The translations under genes were made by a program, and so were the position numbers. From contig CM047430.1 of the NCBI GenBank assembly GCA_026168455.1, positions 68,921,044 to 68,985,043 of the forward strand: DNA of 64,000 bases, in the 5' to 3' direction. Below are positions 38,901-51,302 of this stretch, piece by piece (position 1 is the first letter of the stretch; each line of letters starts with the position of its first letter). Under the pieces are notes generated by a model. It made no database searches. It saw only the letters and a program-made list of their open reading frames with translations, and was not told the DNA's origin. The stretch comes from Theocolax elegans. Lineage: Eukaryota; Arthropoda; Insecta; Hymenoptera; Cerocephalidae.

Positions 38901-41900
38901 TCCACCCCGCAACGGAACGAAATCTAAATATTTAAATATTTGGCCTTCTTTGCCGGTTTATGTGTGTATATACATGTAAAAATGCATTTTAATTCAATCC
39001 ACGCGGCAATGGAACGAAATCTAAAAATTTGAAATTCGACTTCATAGCCAGTTTAGGTGTGTATATACATGTAAAAATGCATTTTAATTCAATCCACGCG
39101 GCAATGGAACGAAATCTAAAAATTTGAAAATTTCGACTTCATAGCCGGTTTATGTGCGTATATACATGTAATATTGCATGTTAACTCAATGCACCCAGCA
39201 ACGGAACGAAATCTAAAAATTTGAAAATTTGGACTTCCTAGCTGGTTTATGTGTATATATACGTGTAATATTGCTTGTTAATTCAATCCACCCCGCAACG
39301 GAACGAAATCTAAAAATTTGAAAATTTTGACTTCATAGACGGTTTCTGCGTGTATAAACGTGTAAAATGCGTGTTAATTCATTCCACCCGGCAGTGGAAC
39401 GAAATCTAAAAATTTGAAAATTTCGACTTCATAGCCGGTTTATGCGTGTATATACGTGTAATATTGCATGTTTACTCAATCCACCCGGCAACGGAACGAA
39501 ATCTAAAAATTTGAAAATTTGGCCTTCCTTGCCAGTTTAGGTGTGTATATACATGTAAAATGCATTTTAATTCAATCCACGCGGCAATGGAACGAAATCT
39601 AAAAATTTGAAAATTTCGACTTCATAGCCGGTTTATGTGTATATTTACATGTAATATTGTATGTTAACTCAATGCACCCGGCAACGGAAAGAAATCTAAA
39701 AATTTGAAAGTTTGGACTTCCTAGCTGGTTTATGTGTGTATATACGTGTAATATTGCATGTTAACTCAATCCACCCCGCAACGGAACGAAATCTAAATAT
39801 TTGAATATTTGGCCTTCTTTGCCGGTTTATATGTGTATATACGTAAAAAAAGCATTTGAATTCAAACCACCCGGCTATGGAACGAAAACTAAAAATTTGA
39901 AAATTTGGCCTTCTTTGCCGGTTTATGAGTGTATATACATGTAAAAATGCATGTTAATTCAATCCACCCGGCAATGGAACGAAATCTAAAATTTGAAAAT
40001 TTCGACTTCTTTGCCGGTTATGTGTGTATATACGTGTAAAATGCATGTTAATTCATTCCACCCGGCAGTGGAACGAAATCTAAAAATTGAAAATATCGAC
40101 TTCATAGCCGTTTATGCGTGTATATACGAGAAAAAGCATTTGAATTCAATGCAACCCGGCTATGGAACGAATCTAAAAATTTGAAAATTTCGAACTTCTT
40201 TGCCGGGTTATGTGGTGTATATACGTGTAAAAATGCATGATAACTCAATCCACCCGGCAACGGAACGAAATCTAAATATTGAAAAATTTGGCCTTCTTTG
40301 CCGTTTATGTGTGTATGTACGTGTAAAAATGCATGTTAATTTAATCCGGTTTATATGTGTTTATACGAGAAAAAAGCATTTCATTCAAAGGCACCCGGCT
40401 ATGGAACGAAATCTAAAAATTTGAAATTTCGACTACTTAGCCGGTTTATGCGTGTATATACGTGTAATATTGCATGTTAACTCATTCCACCCCGCAACGG
40501 AACGAAATCTAAATATTAATATTTGGCCTTCTTTGCCGTTTATGTGTGTATATACATGTAAAAATGCATTTTAATTCAATCCACGCGCAATGGAACGAAA
40601 TCTAAAAATTTGAAATTTCGACTTCATAGCCGGTTTATTGTGTTATATACATGTATATTGCATGTTAACTCAATGCACCCAGCAACGAACGAAATCTAAA
40701 ATTTGAAAATTTGGACTTCCTAGCTGGTTTATGTGTATAATACGTGTAATATTGCTTGTTAATTCAATCCACCCCCAACGGAACGAAATCTAAAAATTTG
40801 AAAATTTCGACTTCATAGCCGGTTTATGTGTGTATATACATGTAATATTGCATGTTTACTCAATCCACACCGGCAACGGAACGAAATCTAAAATTTGAAA
40901 ATTTGGCCTTCCTTGCCAGTTTAGGTGTGTATATACATGTAAAATGCATGTTAATTCAATCCACCCGGCAGTGGAACGAAATCTAAAATTTGAAAATTTC
41001 GACTTCATAGCCGGTTTATGCGTGTATATACGTGTAATATGCATGTTAACTCAATCCACCCCGCAACGGAACGAAATCTAAATATTTAAATATTTGGCCT
41101 TCTTGCCGGTTTATGTGTGTATATACATGTAAAAATGCATTTTAATTCAATCCACGCGGCAATGGAACGAAATCTAAAAATTTGAAAATTTCGACTCATA
41201 GCCGGTTATGTGTGTATATACATGTAATATTGCCATGTTAACTCAATGCACCCAGCAACGGAACGAAATCTAAAATTTGAAAATTGGACTTCCTAGCTGG
41301 TTTATGTGTATATATACGTGTAATATTGCTTGTTAATTCAATCCACCCCCCAACGGAACGAATCTAAAAATTTGAAAATTTCGACTTCATAGCCGGTTTA
41401 TGTGTGTATATACATGTAATATTGCATGTTTACTCAATCCACCCGGCAACGGAACGAAATCTAAAAATTTGAAAATTTGGCCTTCCTTGCCAGTTTAGGT
41501 GTGTATATACATGTAAAAATGCATGTTAATTCAATCCACCCGGCAGTGGAACGAAATCTAAAAATTTGAAAATTTCGACTTCATAGCCGGTTTATGCGTG
41601 TATATACGTGTAATATTGCATGTTAACTCAATCCACCCCGCAACGGAACGAAATCTAAATATTTGAATATTTGGCCTTCTTTGCCGGTTTATGTGTGTAT
41701 ATACATGTAAAAATGCATGTTAATTCAATTCACCCGGCAATGGAACGAAATCTAAAAATTGGAAAATTTCGACTTCATAGCCGGTTTATACGTGTATATA
41801 CGTGAAAAAAAGCATTTGAATTCAAAGCACCCGGCTAAGGAACGAAATCTAAAAATTTGAAAATTTCGACTTCATAGCCGGTTTATGTGTGTATATACGT

Positions 41901-44900
41901 GTAAAAATGCATGATAACTCAATCCACCCGGCAACGGAACGAAATCTAAATATTTGAAAATTTGGCCTTCTTTGCCGGTTTATGTGTGTATATACGTGTA
42001 AAAATGCATGTTAATTCAATCCGGTTTATATGTGTTTATACGAGAAAAAAGCATTTCAATTCAAAGCACCCGGCTATGGAACGAAATCTAAAAATTTCAA
42101 AATTTGGCCTTCTTTGCCGGTTTATGAGTGTATATACATGTAAAAATGCATGTTAATTTAATCCACCCGGCAATGGAACGAAATCTAAAAATTTGAAAAT
42201 TTCGACTTCATAGCCGGTATATGTGTGTATTTACATGTAATATTGTATGTTAACTCAATGCACCCGGCAACGGAAAGAAATCTAAAATTTGAAAGTTTGG
42301 ACTTCCTAGCTGGTTTATGTGTGTATATACGTGTAATATTGCATGTTAACTCAATCCACCCCGCAACGGAACGAAATCTAAATATTTGAATATTTGGCCT
42401 TCTTTGCCGGTTTATGTGTGTATATACATGTAATATTGCATGTTAACTCATTGCACCCGGCAACGGAACGAAATCTAAAAATTTGAAAATTTGGACTTCC
42501 TAGCTGGTTTTTGTGTGTATATACGTGTAAAAATGCATTTGAATTCAAAGCACCCGGCTATGGAACGAAATCTAAAAATTTGAAAATTTCGACTTCTTTG
42601 CCGGGTTATGTGTGTATATACGTGTAAAAATGCATGATAACTCAATCCACCCGGCAACGGAACGAAATCTAAATATTTGAAAATTTGGCCTTCTTTGCCG
42701 GTTTATGTGTGTATATACGTGTAAAAATGCATGTTAATTCAATCCGGTTTATATGTGTTTATACGAGAAAAAAGCATTTCAATTCAAAGCACCCGGCTAT
42801 GGAACGAAATCTAAAAATTTGAAAATTTGGCCTTCTTTGCCGGTTTATGAGTGTATATACATGTAAAAATGCATGTTAATTTAATCCACCCGGCAATGGA
42901 ACGAAATCTAAAAATTTGAAAATTTCGACTTCTTTGCCGGGTTATGTGTGTATATACGTGTAAAAATGCATGTTAATTCATTCCACCCGGCAGTGGAACG
43001 AAATCTAAAATTTGAAAAATATCGACTTCATAGCCGGTTTATGCGTGTATATACGAGAAAAAAGCATTTGAATTCAATGCACCCGGCTATGGAACGAAAT
43101 CTAAAAATTTGAAAATTTCGACTTCTTTGCCGGGTTATGTGTGTATATACGTGTAAAAATGCATGATAACTCAATCCACCCGGCAACGGAACGAAATCTA
43201 AATATTTGAAAATTTGGCCTTCTTTGCCGGTTTATGTGTGTCTATACGTGTAAAAATGCATGTTAATTCAATCCGGTTTATATGTGTTTATACGAGAAAA
43301 AAGCATTTCAATTCAAAGCACCCGGCTATGGAACGAAATCTAAAAATTGAAAATTTCGACTTCTTAGCCGGTTTATGCGTGTATATACGTGTAATATTGC
43401 ATGTTAACTCAATCCACCCCGCAACGGAACGAAATCTAAATATTTGAAAATTTCGACTTCTTTGCCGGGTTATGTGTGTATATACGTGTAAAAATGCATG
43501 TTAATTCATTCCACCCGGCAGTGGAACGAAATCTAAAAATTTGAAAATATCGATTCATAGCCGGTTTAGCGTGTATATACGAGAAAAAAGCATTTGAATT
43601 CAATGCACCCGGCTATGGAACGAAATCTAAAAATTTGAAAATTTCGACTTCTTTGCCGGGTTATGTGTGTATATACGTGTAAAAATGCATGATAACTCAA
43701 TCCACCCGGCAACGGAACGAAATCTAAATATTTGAAAATTTGGCCTTCTTTGCCGGTTTATGTGTGTCTATACGTGTGTAAAAATGCATGTTAATTCAAT
43801 CCGGTTTATATGTGTTATACGAGAAAAAAGCATTTCAATTCAAAGCACCCGGCTATGGAACGAAATCTAAAAATTTGAAAATTTCGACTTCTTAGCCGGT
43901 TTATGCGTGTATATACGTGTAATATTGCATGTTAACTCATTCCACCCCGCAACGGAACGAAATCTAAATATTTAAATATTTGGCCTTCTTTGCCGGTTTA
44001 GTGTGTTATATACATGTAAAAATGCATTTTAATTCAATCCACGCGGCAATGGAACGAAATCTAAAAATTTGAAAATTTCGACTTCATAGCCGGTTTATGT
44101 GTGTATATACATGTAATATGCATGTTAACTCAATGCACCCAGCAACGGAACGAAATCTAAAAATTGAAAATTTGGACTTCCTAGCTGGTTTAGTGTATAT
44201 ATACGTGTAATATTGCTTGTTAATTCAATCCACCCCCCAACGGAACGAAATCTAAAAATTTGAAAATTTTGACTTCATAGACGGTTTATGCGTGTATAAA
44301 CGTGTAAAAATGCATGTTAATTCAATCCACCCGGCAGTGGAACGAAATCTAAAAATTTGAAAATTTCGACTTCATAGCCGGTTTATGCGTGTATATACGT
44401 GTAATATTGCATGTTTACTCAATCCACCCGGCAACGGAACGAAATCTAAAAATTTGAAAATTTGGCCTTCCTTGCCAGTTTAGGTGTGTATATACATGTA
44501 AAAATGCATTTTTAATATCCACGCGGCTATGGAACGAAATCTAAAAATTTGAAAATTTCGACTTCATAGCCGGTTTATGTGTATTTACATGTAATATTGT
44601 ATGTTAACTCAATGCACCCGGCAACGGAAAGAAATCTAAAAATTTCAAAGTTTGGACTTCCTAGCTGGTTTATGTGTGTATATACGTGTAATTGCATGTT
44701 AACTCAATCCACCCCGCAACGGAACGAAATCTAAATATTTGAATATTTGGCCTTCTTTGCCGGTTTATGTGTGTATATACATGTAAAAATGCATTTTAAT
44801 TCAATCCACGCGGCAATGGAACGAAATCTAAAAATTTGAAAATTTCGACTTCATAGCCGTTTATGCGTGTATATACGTGTAATATTGCATGTTTACTCAA

Positions 44901-47900
44901 TCCACCCGGCAACGGAACGAAATCTAAAAATTTGAAAATTTGGCCTTCCTTGCCAGTTTAGGTGTGTATATACATGTAAAAATGCATTTTAATTCAATCC
45001 ACGCGGCTATGGAACGAAATCTAAAATTTGAAAATTTCGACTTCATAGCCGGTTATGTGTGTATTTACATGTAATATTGTATGTTAACTCAATGCACCCG
45101 GCAACGGAAAGAAATCTAAAAATTTCAAAGTTTGGACTTCCTAGCTGGTTTATGTGTATATACGTGTATATTGCATGTTAACTCAATCCACCCCGCAACG
45201 GAACGAAATCTAAATATTTGAATATTTGGCCTTCTTTGCCGGTTTATGTGTATATACATGTAAAAATGCATTTTAATTCAATCCACGCGGCAATGGAACG
45301 AAATCTAAAAATTTGAAAATTTCGACTTCATAGCCGGTTTATGTGTATATTTACATGTAATATTGCTTGTTAATGCAATCCACCCCGCAACGGAACGAAA
45401 TCTAAAAATTTGAATATTTTGACTTCATAGACGGTTTCTGCGTGTATAAACGTGTAAAAATGCATGTTAATTCATTCCACCCGGCAGTGGAACGAAATCT
45501 AAAAATTTGAAAATTTCGACTTCATAGGCCGGTTTATGCGTGTATATACGTGTAATATTGCATGTTTACTCAATCCACCCGGCAACGGAACGAAATCTAA
45601 AAATTTGAAAATTTGGCCTTCCTTGCCAGTTTAGGTGTGTATATACATGTAAAAATGCATTTTAATTCAATCCACGCGGCAATGGAACGAAATCTAAAAA
45701 TTTGAAAATTTCGACTTCATAGCCGGTTTATGTGTATATTTACATGTAATATTGTATGTTAACTCAATGCACCCGGCAACGGAAAGAAATCTAAAAATTT
45801 GAAAGTTTGGACTTCCTAGCTGTTTATGTGTGTATATACGTGTAATATTGCATGATAACTCAATCCACCCCCGCAACGGAAGAAATCTAAATATTTGAAT
45901 ATTTGGCCTTCTTTGCCGGTTTATGTGTGTATATACGTGTAAAAATGCATGTTAATGCAATCCGGTTTATATGTGTTTATACGAGAAAAAAGCATTTCAA
46001 TTCAAAGAACCCGGCTATGGAACGAAATCTAAAAATTTGAAATTTCGACTTCTTAGCCGGTTTATGCGTGTATATACGTGTAATATTGCATGTTAACTCA
46101 TTCCACCCCGCAACGGAACGAAATCTAATATTTAAATATTGGGCCTTCTTTGCCGGTTTATGTGTGTATATACATGTAAAAATGCATTTTAATTCAATCC
46201 ACGCGGCAATGGAACGAAATCTAAAATTTGAAAATTTCGACTTCATAGCCGGTTTATGTGTGTATATACATGTAATATTGCATGTTAACTCAATGCACCC
46301 AGCAACGGAACGAAATCTAAAATTTGAAAATTTGGACTTCCTAGCTGGTTTATGTGTATATATACGTGTAATATTGCTTGTTAATTCAATCCACCCCCCA
46401 ACGGAACGAAATCTAAAATTTGAAAATTTTGACTTCATAGACGGTTTATGCGTGTATAAACGTGTAAAAATGCATGTTAATTCAATCCACCCGGCAGTGG
46501 AACGAAATCTAAAAATTTGAAAATTTCGACTTCATAGCCGGTTTATGCGTGTATATACGTGTAATATTGCCTGTTAACTCAATGCACCCAGCAACGGAAC
46601 GAAATCTAAAATTTGAAAATTTGGACTTCCTAGCTGGTTTATGTGTATATATACGTGTAATATTGCTTGTTAATTCAATCCACCCCCCAACGGAACGAAA
46701 TCTAAAATTTGAAAATTTTGACTTCATAGACGGTTTATGCGGTATAAACGTGAAAAATGCATGTTAATTCAATCCACCCGGCAGTGGAACGAAATCTAAA
46801 AATTTGAAAATTTCGACTTCATAGCCGGTTTATGGTGTATATACGTGTAATATTGCATGTTTACTCAATCCACCGCAACGGAACGAAATCTAAAAATTTT
46901 GAAAATTTGGCCTTCCTTGCCAGTTTAGGTGTGTATACATGTAAAAATGCATTTTAATTCAATGCACGCGGCAATGGAACGAAATCTAAAAATTTGAAAT
47001 TTCGACTTCATAGCCGGTATATGTGTGTATTACATGTAATATTGTATGTTAACTCAATGCACCCGGCAACGGAACGAAATCTAAAAATTTGAAAATTTGG
47101 CCTTCCTTGCCAGTTTAGGTGTGTATATACATGTAAAAATGCATTTTAATTCAATCCACGCGGCAATGGAACGAAATTCTAAAAATTTGAAAATTTCGAC
47201 TTCATAGCCGGTATATGTGTGTATTTACATGTAAATATTGTATGTTAACTCAATGCACCCGGCAACGGAAAGAAATCTAAAAATTTGAAAGTTTGGACTT
47301 CCTAGCTGGTTTATGTGTGTATATACGTGTAATATTGCATGTTACTCAATCCACCCCGCAACGGAACGAAATCTAAATATTTGAATATTTGGCCTTCTTT
47401 GCCGGTTTATGTGTGTATATACATGTAAAAATGCATGTTAATTCAATTCACCCGGCAATGGAACGAAATCTAAAAATTGGAAAATTTCGACTTCATAGCC
47501 GGTTTATACGTGTATATACGTGAAAAAAAAGCATTTGAATTCAAAGCACCCGGCTAAGGATCGAAATCTAAAAATTTGAAAATTTCGACTTCATAGCCGG
47601 TTATGTGTGTATATACATGTAATAGTGCATGTTAACTCAATGCACCCGGCAACGGAATGAAATCTAAAATTTGAAAAATTTGGACTTCCTAGCTGGTTTT
47701 TGTGTGTATATACGTGTAAAAATGCATTTGAATTCAAGCACCCGGCTATGGAACGAATCTAAAAATTTGAAAATTTCGACTTCTTTGCCGATTATGTGTG
47801 TATATACGTGTAAAAATGCATGATAACTCAATCCACCCGGCAACGGAACGAAATCTAAATATTTGAAAATTTGGCCTTCTTTGCCGGTTTATGTGTGTAT

Positions 47901-48044
47901 ATACGTGTAAAAATGCATGTTAATTCAATCCGGTTTATATGTGTTTATACGAGAAAAAAGCATTTCAATTCAAAGCACCCGGCTATGGAACGAAATCTAA
48001 AAATTTGAAAATTTGGCCTTCTTTGCCGGTTTATGAGTGTATAT
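35960..48044. repeat. 97-bp satellite, higher-order array (left part)
   Basis: Head-to-tail 97-bp monomers with the frame: GACTTC-type start, CCGGTTTATG, a GTATATAC dyad, TGCATG, a (T/A)CAATCCACCCGG segment, CAACGGAACGAAATCTAAA and ATTTGAAAATT. Monomers fall into distinguishable types (TCGACTTCATAG, TGGACTTCCTAGCTGG, TGGCCTTCTTTGCC, TTGACTTCATAGACGG and others) that recur in a fixed order. Stretches near 35960-37250, 39980-41350 and 43990-47050 have many single-base deletions relative to sister copies. There is no coding capacity; open frames arise where one-base losses make monomers 96 bp. Confidence 0.97.
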
Positions 48045-49301
48045 GGGCTATTTCACGTCAAGTGGTACGATGAAAATTTTAAATCGCTCCAAAATTTGAA
48101 AACAGGCTGGAAATATCTTTCAGAAGGTAGAAAAAAATTTTTAGGTGTTAAAAATAATTTGCCTAAGAGTTATTCCACCATGAAAAATGGAAATTTTTCA
48201 ATTTTTTAGAAAAATTTCTATTTTCAAAGCCATTTATCTCAAAATCTATTAATTTTTTTGAAAATACATTAAAAACAACTTTTGTTCAAAATAATCTTTA
48301 GAACTTATCTATCTGGGTTACAATTCTTAATTTTAACATCTCGAAGAGATAGGGCACTTGGAAATATTGAATATCAAAAAAAGGCGACCACGCCACAATC
48401 GATTTTGATCTAACACCGCTCAAAAGATCACATTTTTCGCGAGCTTTCGAATGGCGGTGGTTAGATTATTGGCCAAGACCGTTGGTGTAAGTTATACCCC
48501 ATAAACCTCACGAAATCGCTCATTTTCATGTATTTTAGGGCATTTATCTCAAAATCTATTGATTTTTTTGAAAAAACATTAAAAACAACTTTTGTTCAAA
48601 ATAATCTTTAGAACTTAACTACCTGGGTTACAATTATTAATTTTAAAATCTCGAAGAGATAGGGCACTTGGAAATATTGAATATCAAAAGAAGGCGACCA
48701 CGCCACAATCGATTTTGATCTAACACCGCTCAAAAGATCACATTTTTTGAGAGCTTTCGAATGGCGGTGGTTAGATTATTGGCCAAGACAGCTGGTGTAA
48801 GTTATGCCCTAAAATACATGAAAATGAGTGATTTTATGAGGTTTATGGGGTATAACTTATACCAACGGTCTTGGCCAATAATCTAACCACCGCCATTCAA
48901 AAGCTCGCGAAAAATGTGATCTTTTGAGCGGTGTTAGATCAAAATCGATTGTGGCGTGGTCGCCTTCTTTTGATATTCAATATTTCCAAGTGCCCTATCT
49001 CTTCGAGATTTTAAAATTAATAATTGTAACCCAGGTAGTTAAGTTCTAAAGATTATTTTGAACAAAAGTTGTTTTTAATGTTTTTTCAAAAAAATCAATA
49101 GATTTTGAGATAAATGGCTTTGAAAATAGAAATTTTTCTAAAAAATTGAAAAATTTCCATTTTCATGGTGGAATAACTCTTAGGCAAATTATTTTTAACA
49201 CCTAAAAATTTTTTTCTATCTTCTGAAAGATATTTCCAGCCTGTTTTCAAATTTTGGAGCGATTTAAAATTTTCATCGTACCACTTGACGTGAAATAGCC
49301 C
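48045..49301. mobile_element. Palindromic fold-back element inserted in the satellite
   Basis: A 1257-bp insertion interrupts a monomer at GTGTATAT/ACATG. It begins GGGCTATTTCACGTCAAGTG and ends with the exact reverse complement. ATAT flanks both sides (48041-48044, 49302-49305), consistent with a 4-bp target duplication, though ATAT is its own complement so the true length is ambiguous. The structure is arm A (48045-48230), a 310-bp unit B (48231-48540), a second slightly shortened B (48541-48804), inverted B (from 48805), then inverted A. The arms are nearly identical over about 490 bp. No transposase ORF is present. Class unknown. Confidence 0.88.
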
Positions 49302-51027
49302 ATATACATGTAAAAATGCATGTTAATTCAATCCACCCGGCAATGGAACGAAATCTAAAAATTTGAAAATTTCGACTTCTTTGCCGGGTTATGTGTGTAT
49401 ATACGTGTAAAAATGCATGTTAATTCATTCGACCCGGCAGTGGAACGAAATCTAAAAATTTGAAAATATCGACTTCATAGCCGGTTTATGCGTGTATATA
49501 CGAGAAAAAAGCATTTGAATTCAATGCACCCGGCTATGGAACGAAATCTAAAAATTTGAAAATTTCGACTTCTTTGCCGGGTTATGTGTGTATATACGTG
49601 TAAAATGCATGATAACTCAATCCACCCGGCAACGGAACGAAATCTAAATATTTGAAAATTTGGCCTTCTTTGCCGGTTTATGTGTGTCTATACGTGTAAA
49701 AATGCATGTTAATTCAATCCGGTTTATATGTGTTTATACGAGAAAAAAGCATTTCAATTCAAAGCACCCGGCTATGGAACGAAATCTAAAAATTTGAAAA
49801 TTTCGACTTCTTAGCCGGTTTATGCGTGTATATACGTGTAATATTGCATGTTAACTCATTCCACCCCGCAACGGAACGAAATCTAAATATTTAAATATTT
49901 GGCCTTCTTTGCCGGTTTATGTATGTATATACATGTAAAAATGCATTTTAATTCAATCCACGCGGCAATGGAACGAAATCTAAAAATTTGAAAATTTCGA
50001 CTTCATAGCCGGTTTATGTGTGTATATACATGTAATATTGCATGTTAACTCAATGCACCCAGCAACGGAACGAAATCTAAAAATTTGAAAATTTGGACTT
50101 CCTAGCTGGTTTATGTGTATATATACGTGTAATATTGCTTGTTAATTCAATCCACCCCCCAACGGAACGAAATCTAAAAATTTGAAAATGTTGACTTCAT
50201 AGACGGTTTATGCGTGTATAAACGTGTAAAAATGCATGTTAATTCAATCCACCCGGCAGTGGAACGAAATCTAAGAATTTGAAAATTTCGACTTCATAGC
50301 CGGTTTATGCGTGTATATACGTGTAATATTGCATGTTTACTCAATCCACCCGGCAACGGAACGAAATCTAAAAATTTGAAAATTTGGCCTTCCTTGCCAG
50401 TTTAGGTGTGTATATACATGTAAAAATGCATTTTAATTCAATCCACGCGGCAATGGAACGAAATCTAAAAATTTGAAAATTTCGACTTCATAGCCGGTTT
50501 ATGTGTGTATTTACATGTAATATTGTATGTTAACTCAATGCACCCGGCAACGGAAAGAAATCTAAAAATTTGAAAGTTTGGACTTCCTAGCTGGTTTATG
50601 TGTGTATATACGTGTAATATTGCATGTTAACTCAATCCACCCCGCAACGGAACGAAATCTAACTATTTGAATATTTGGCCTTCTTTGCCGGTTTATGTGT
50701 GTATATACATGTAAAAATGCATGTTAATTCAATTCACCCGGCAATGGAACGAAATCTAAAAATTGGAAAATTTCGACTTCATAGCCGGTTTATACGTGTA
50801 TATACGTGAAAAAAAGCATTTGAATTCAAAGCACCCGGCTAAGGAACGAAATCTAAAAATTTGAAAATTTCGACTTCATAGCCGGTTTATGTGTGTATAT
50901 AAATGTAATATTGCATGTTAACTCAATGCACCCGGCAACGGAACTAAATCTAAAAATTTGAAAATTTGGACTTCCTAGCTGGTTTTTGTGTGTATATACG
51001 TGTAAAAATGCATTTGAATTCAAAGCA

Positions 51028-51045
51028 CCCGGCTATGGAACGAAA
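51028..51045 (-). promoter_or_regulatory. CENP-B-box-like motif (example of a per-monomer site)
   Basis: On the minus strand this reads TTTCGTTCCATAGCCGGG. The vertebrate CENP-B box is NTTCGNNNNANNCGGGN; here TTCG, the following A and the terminal CGGG are present, but two extra bases (GC) precede CGGG. Nearly every monomer has the same site; in CAACGG-type monomers the central A is replaced by G. Whether any insect protein binds it is unknown. Confidence 0.3.
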
Positions 51046-51160
51046 TCTAAAAATTTGAAAATTTCGACTTCTTTGCCGGGTTATGTGTGTATATACGTGT
51101 AAAAATGCATGATAACTCAATCCACCCGGCAACGGAACGAAATCTAATATTTGAAAATTT

Positions 51161-51302
51161 GGCCTTCTTTGCCGGTTTATGTGTGTATATACGTGTAAAA
51201 ATGCATGTTAATTCAATCCGGTTTATATGTGTTTATACGAGAAAAAAGCATTTCAATTCAAAGCACCCGGCTATGGAACGAAATCTAAAAATTTGAAAAT
51301 TT
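51161..51302. repeat. 142-bp compound satellite monomer (example)
   Basis: A monomer starting TGGCCTTCTTTGCCGG runs to TTAATTCAATCC and jumps straight into GGTTTATATGTGTTTATACG of another monomer. About 52 bp (the CACCCGG to TTAGCC part) are missing, so two monomers are fused into 142 bp. The same junction recurs near 36650, 38520, 38760, 40347, 42020, 42744, 43274, 43800, 45960, 47930, 49720, 57165, 58470, 60285, 60810 and 62605, marking one position in the higher-order unit. Confidence 0.9.

Noticed and set aside
45977..46520. Open frames of 150-153 codons on both strands within the satellite
   Set aside because: They exist because several monomers there have lost one base (96 bp, a multiple of three), so one frame repeats the same 32 codons. 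Sister copies of 97 bp break the frame; there is no domain and no gene-like codon use.
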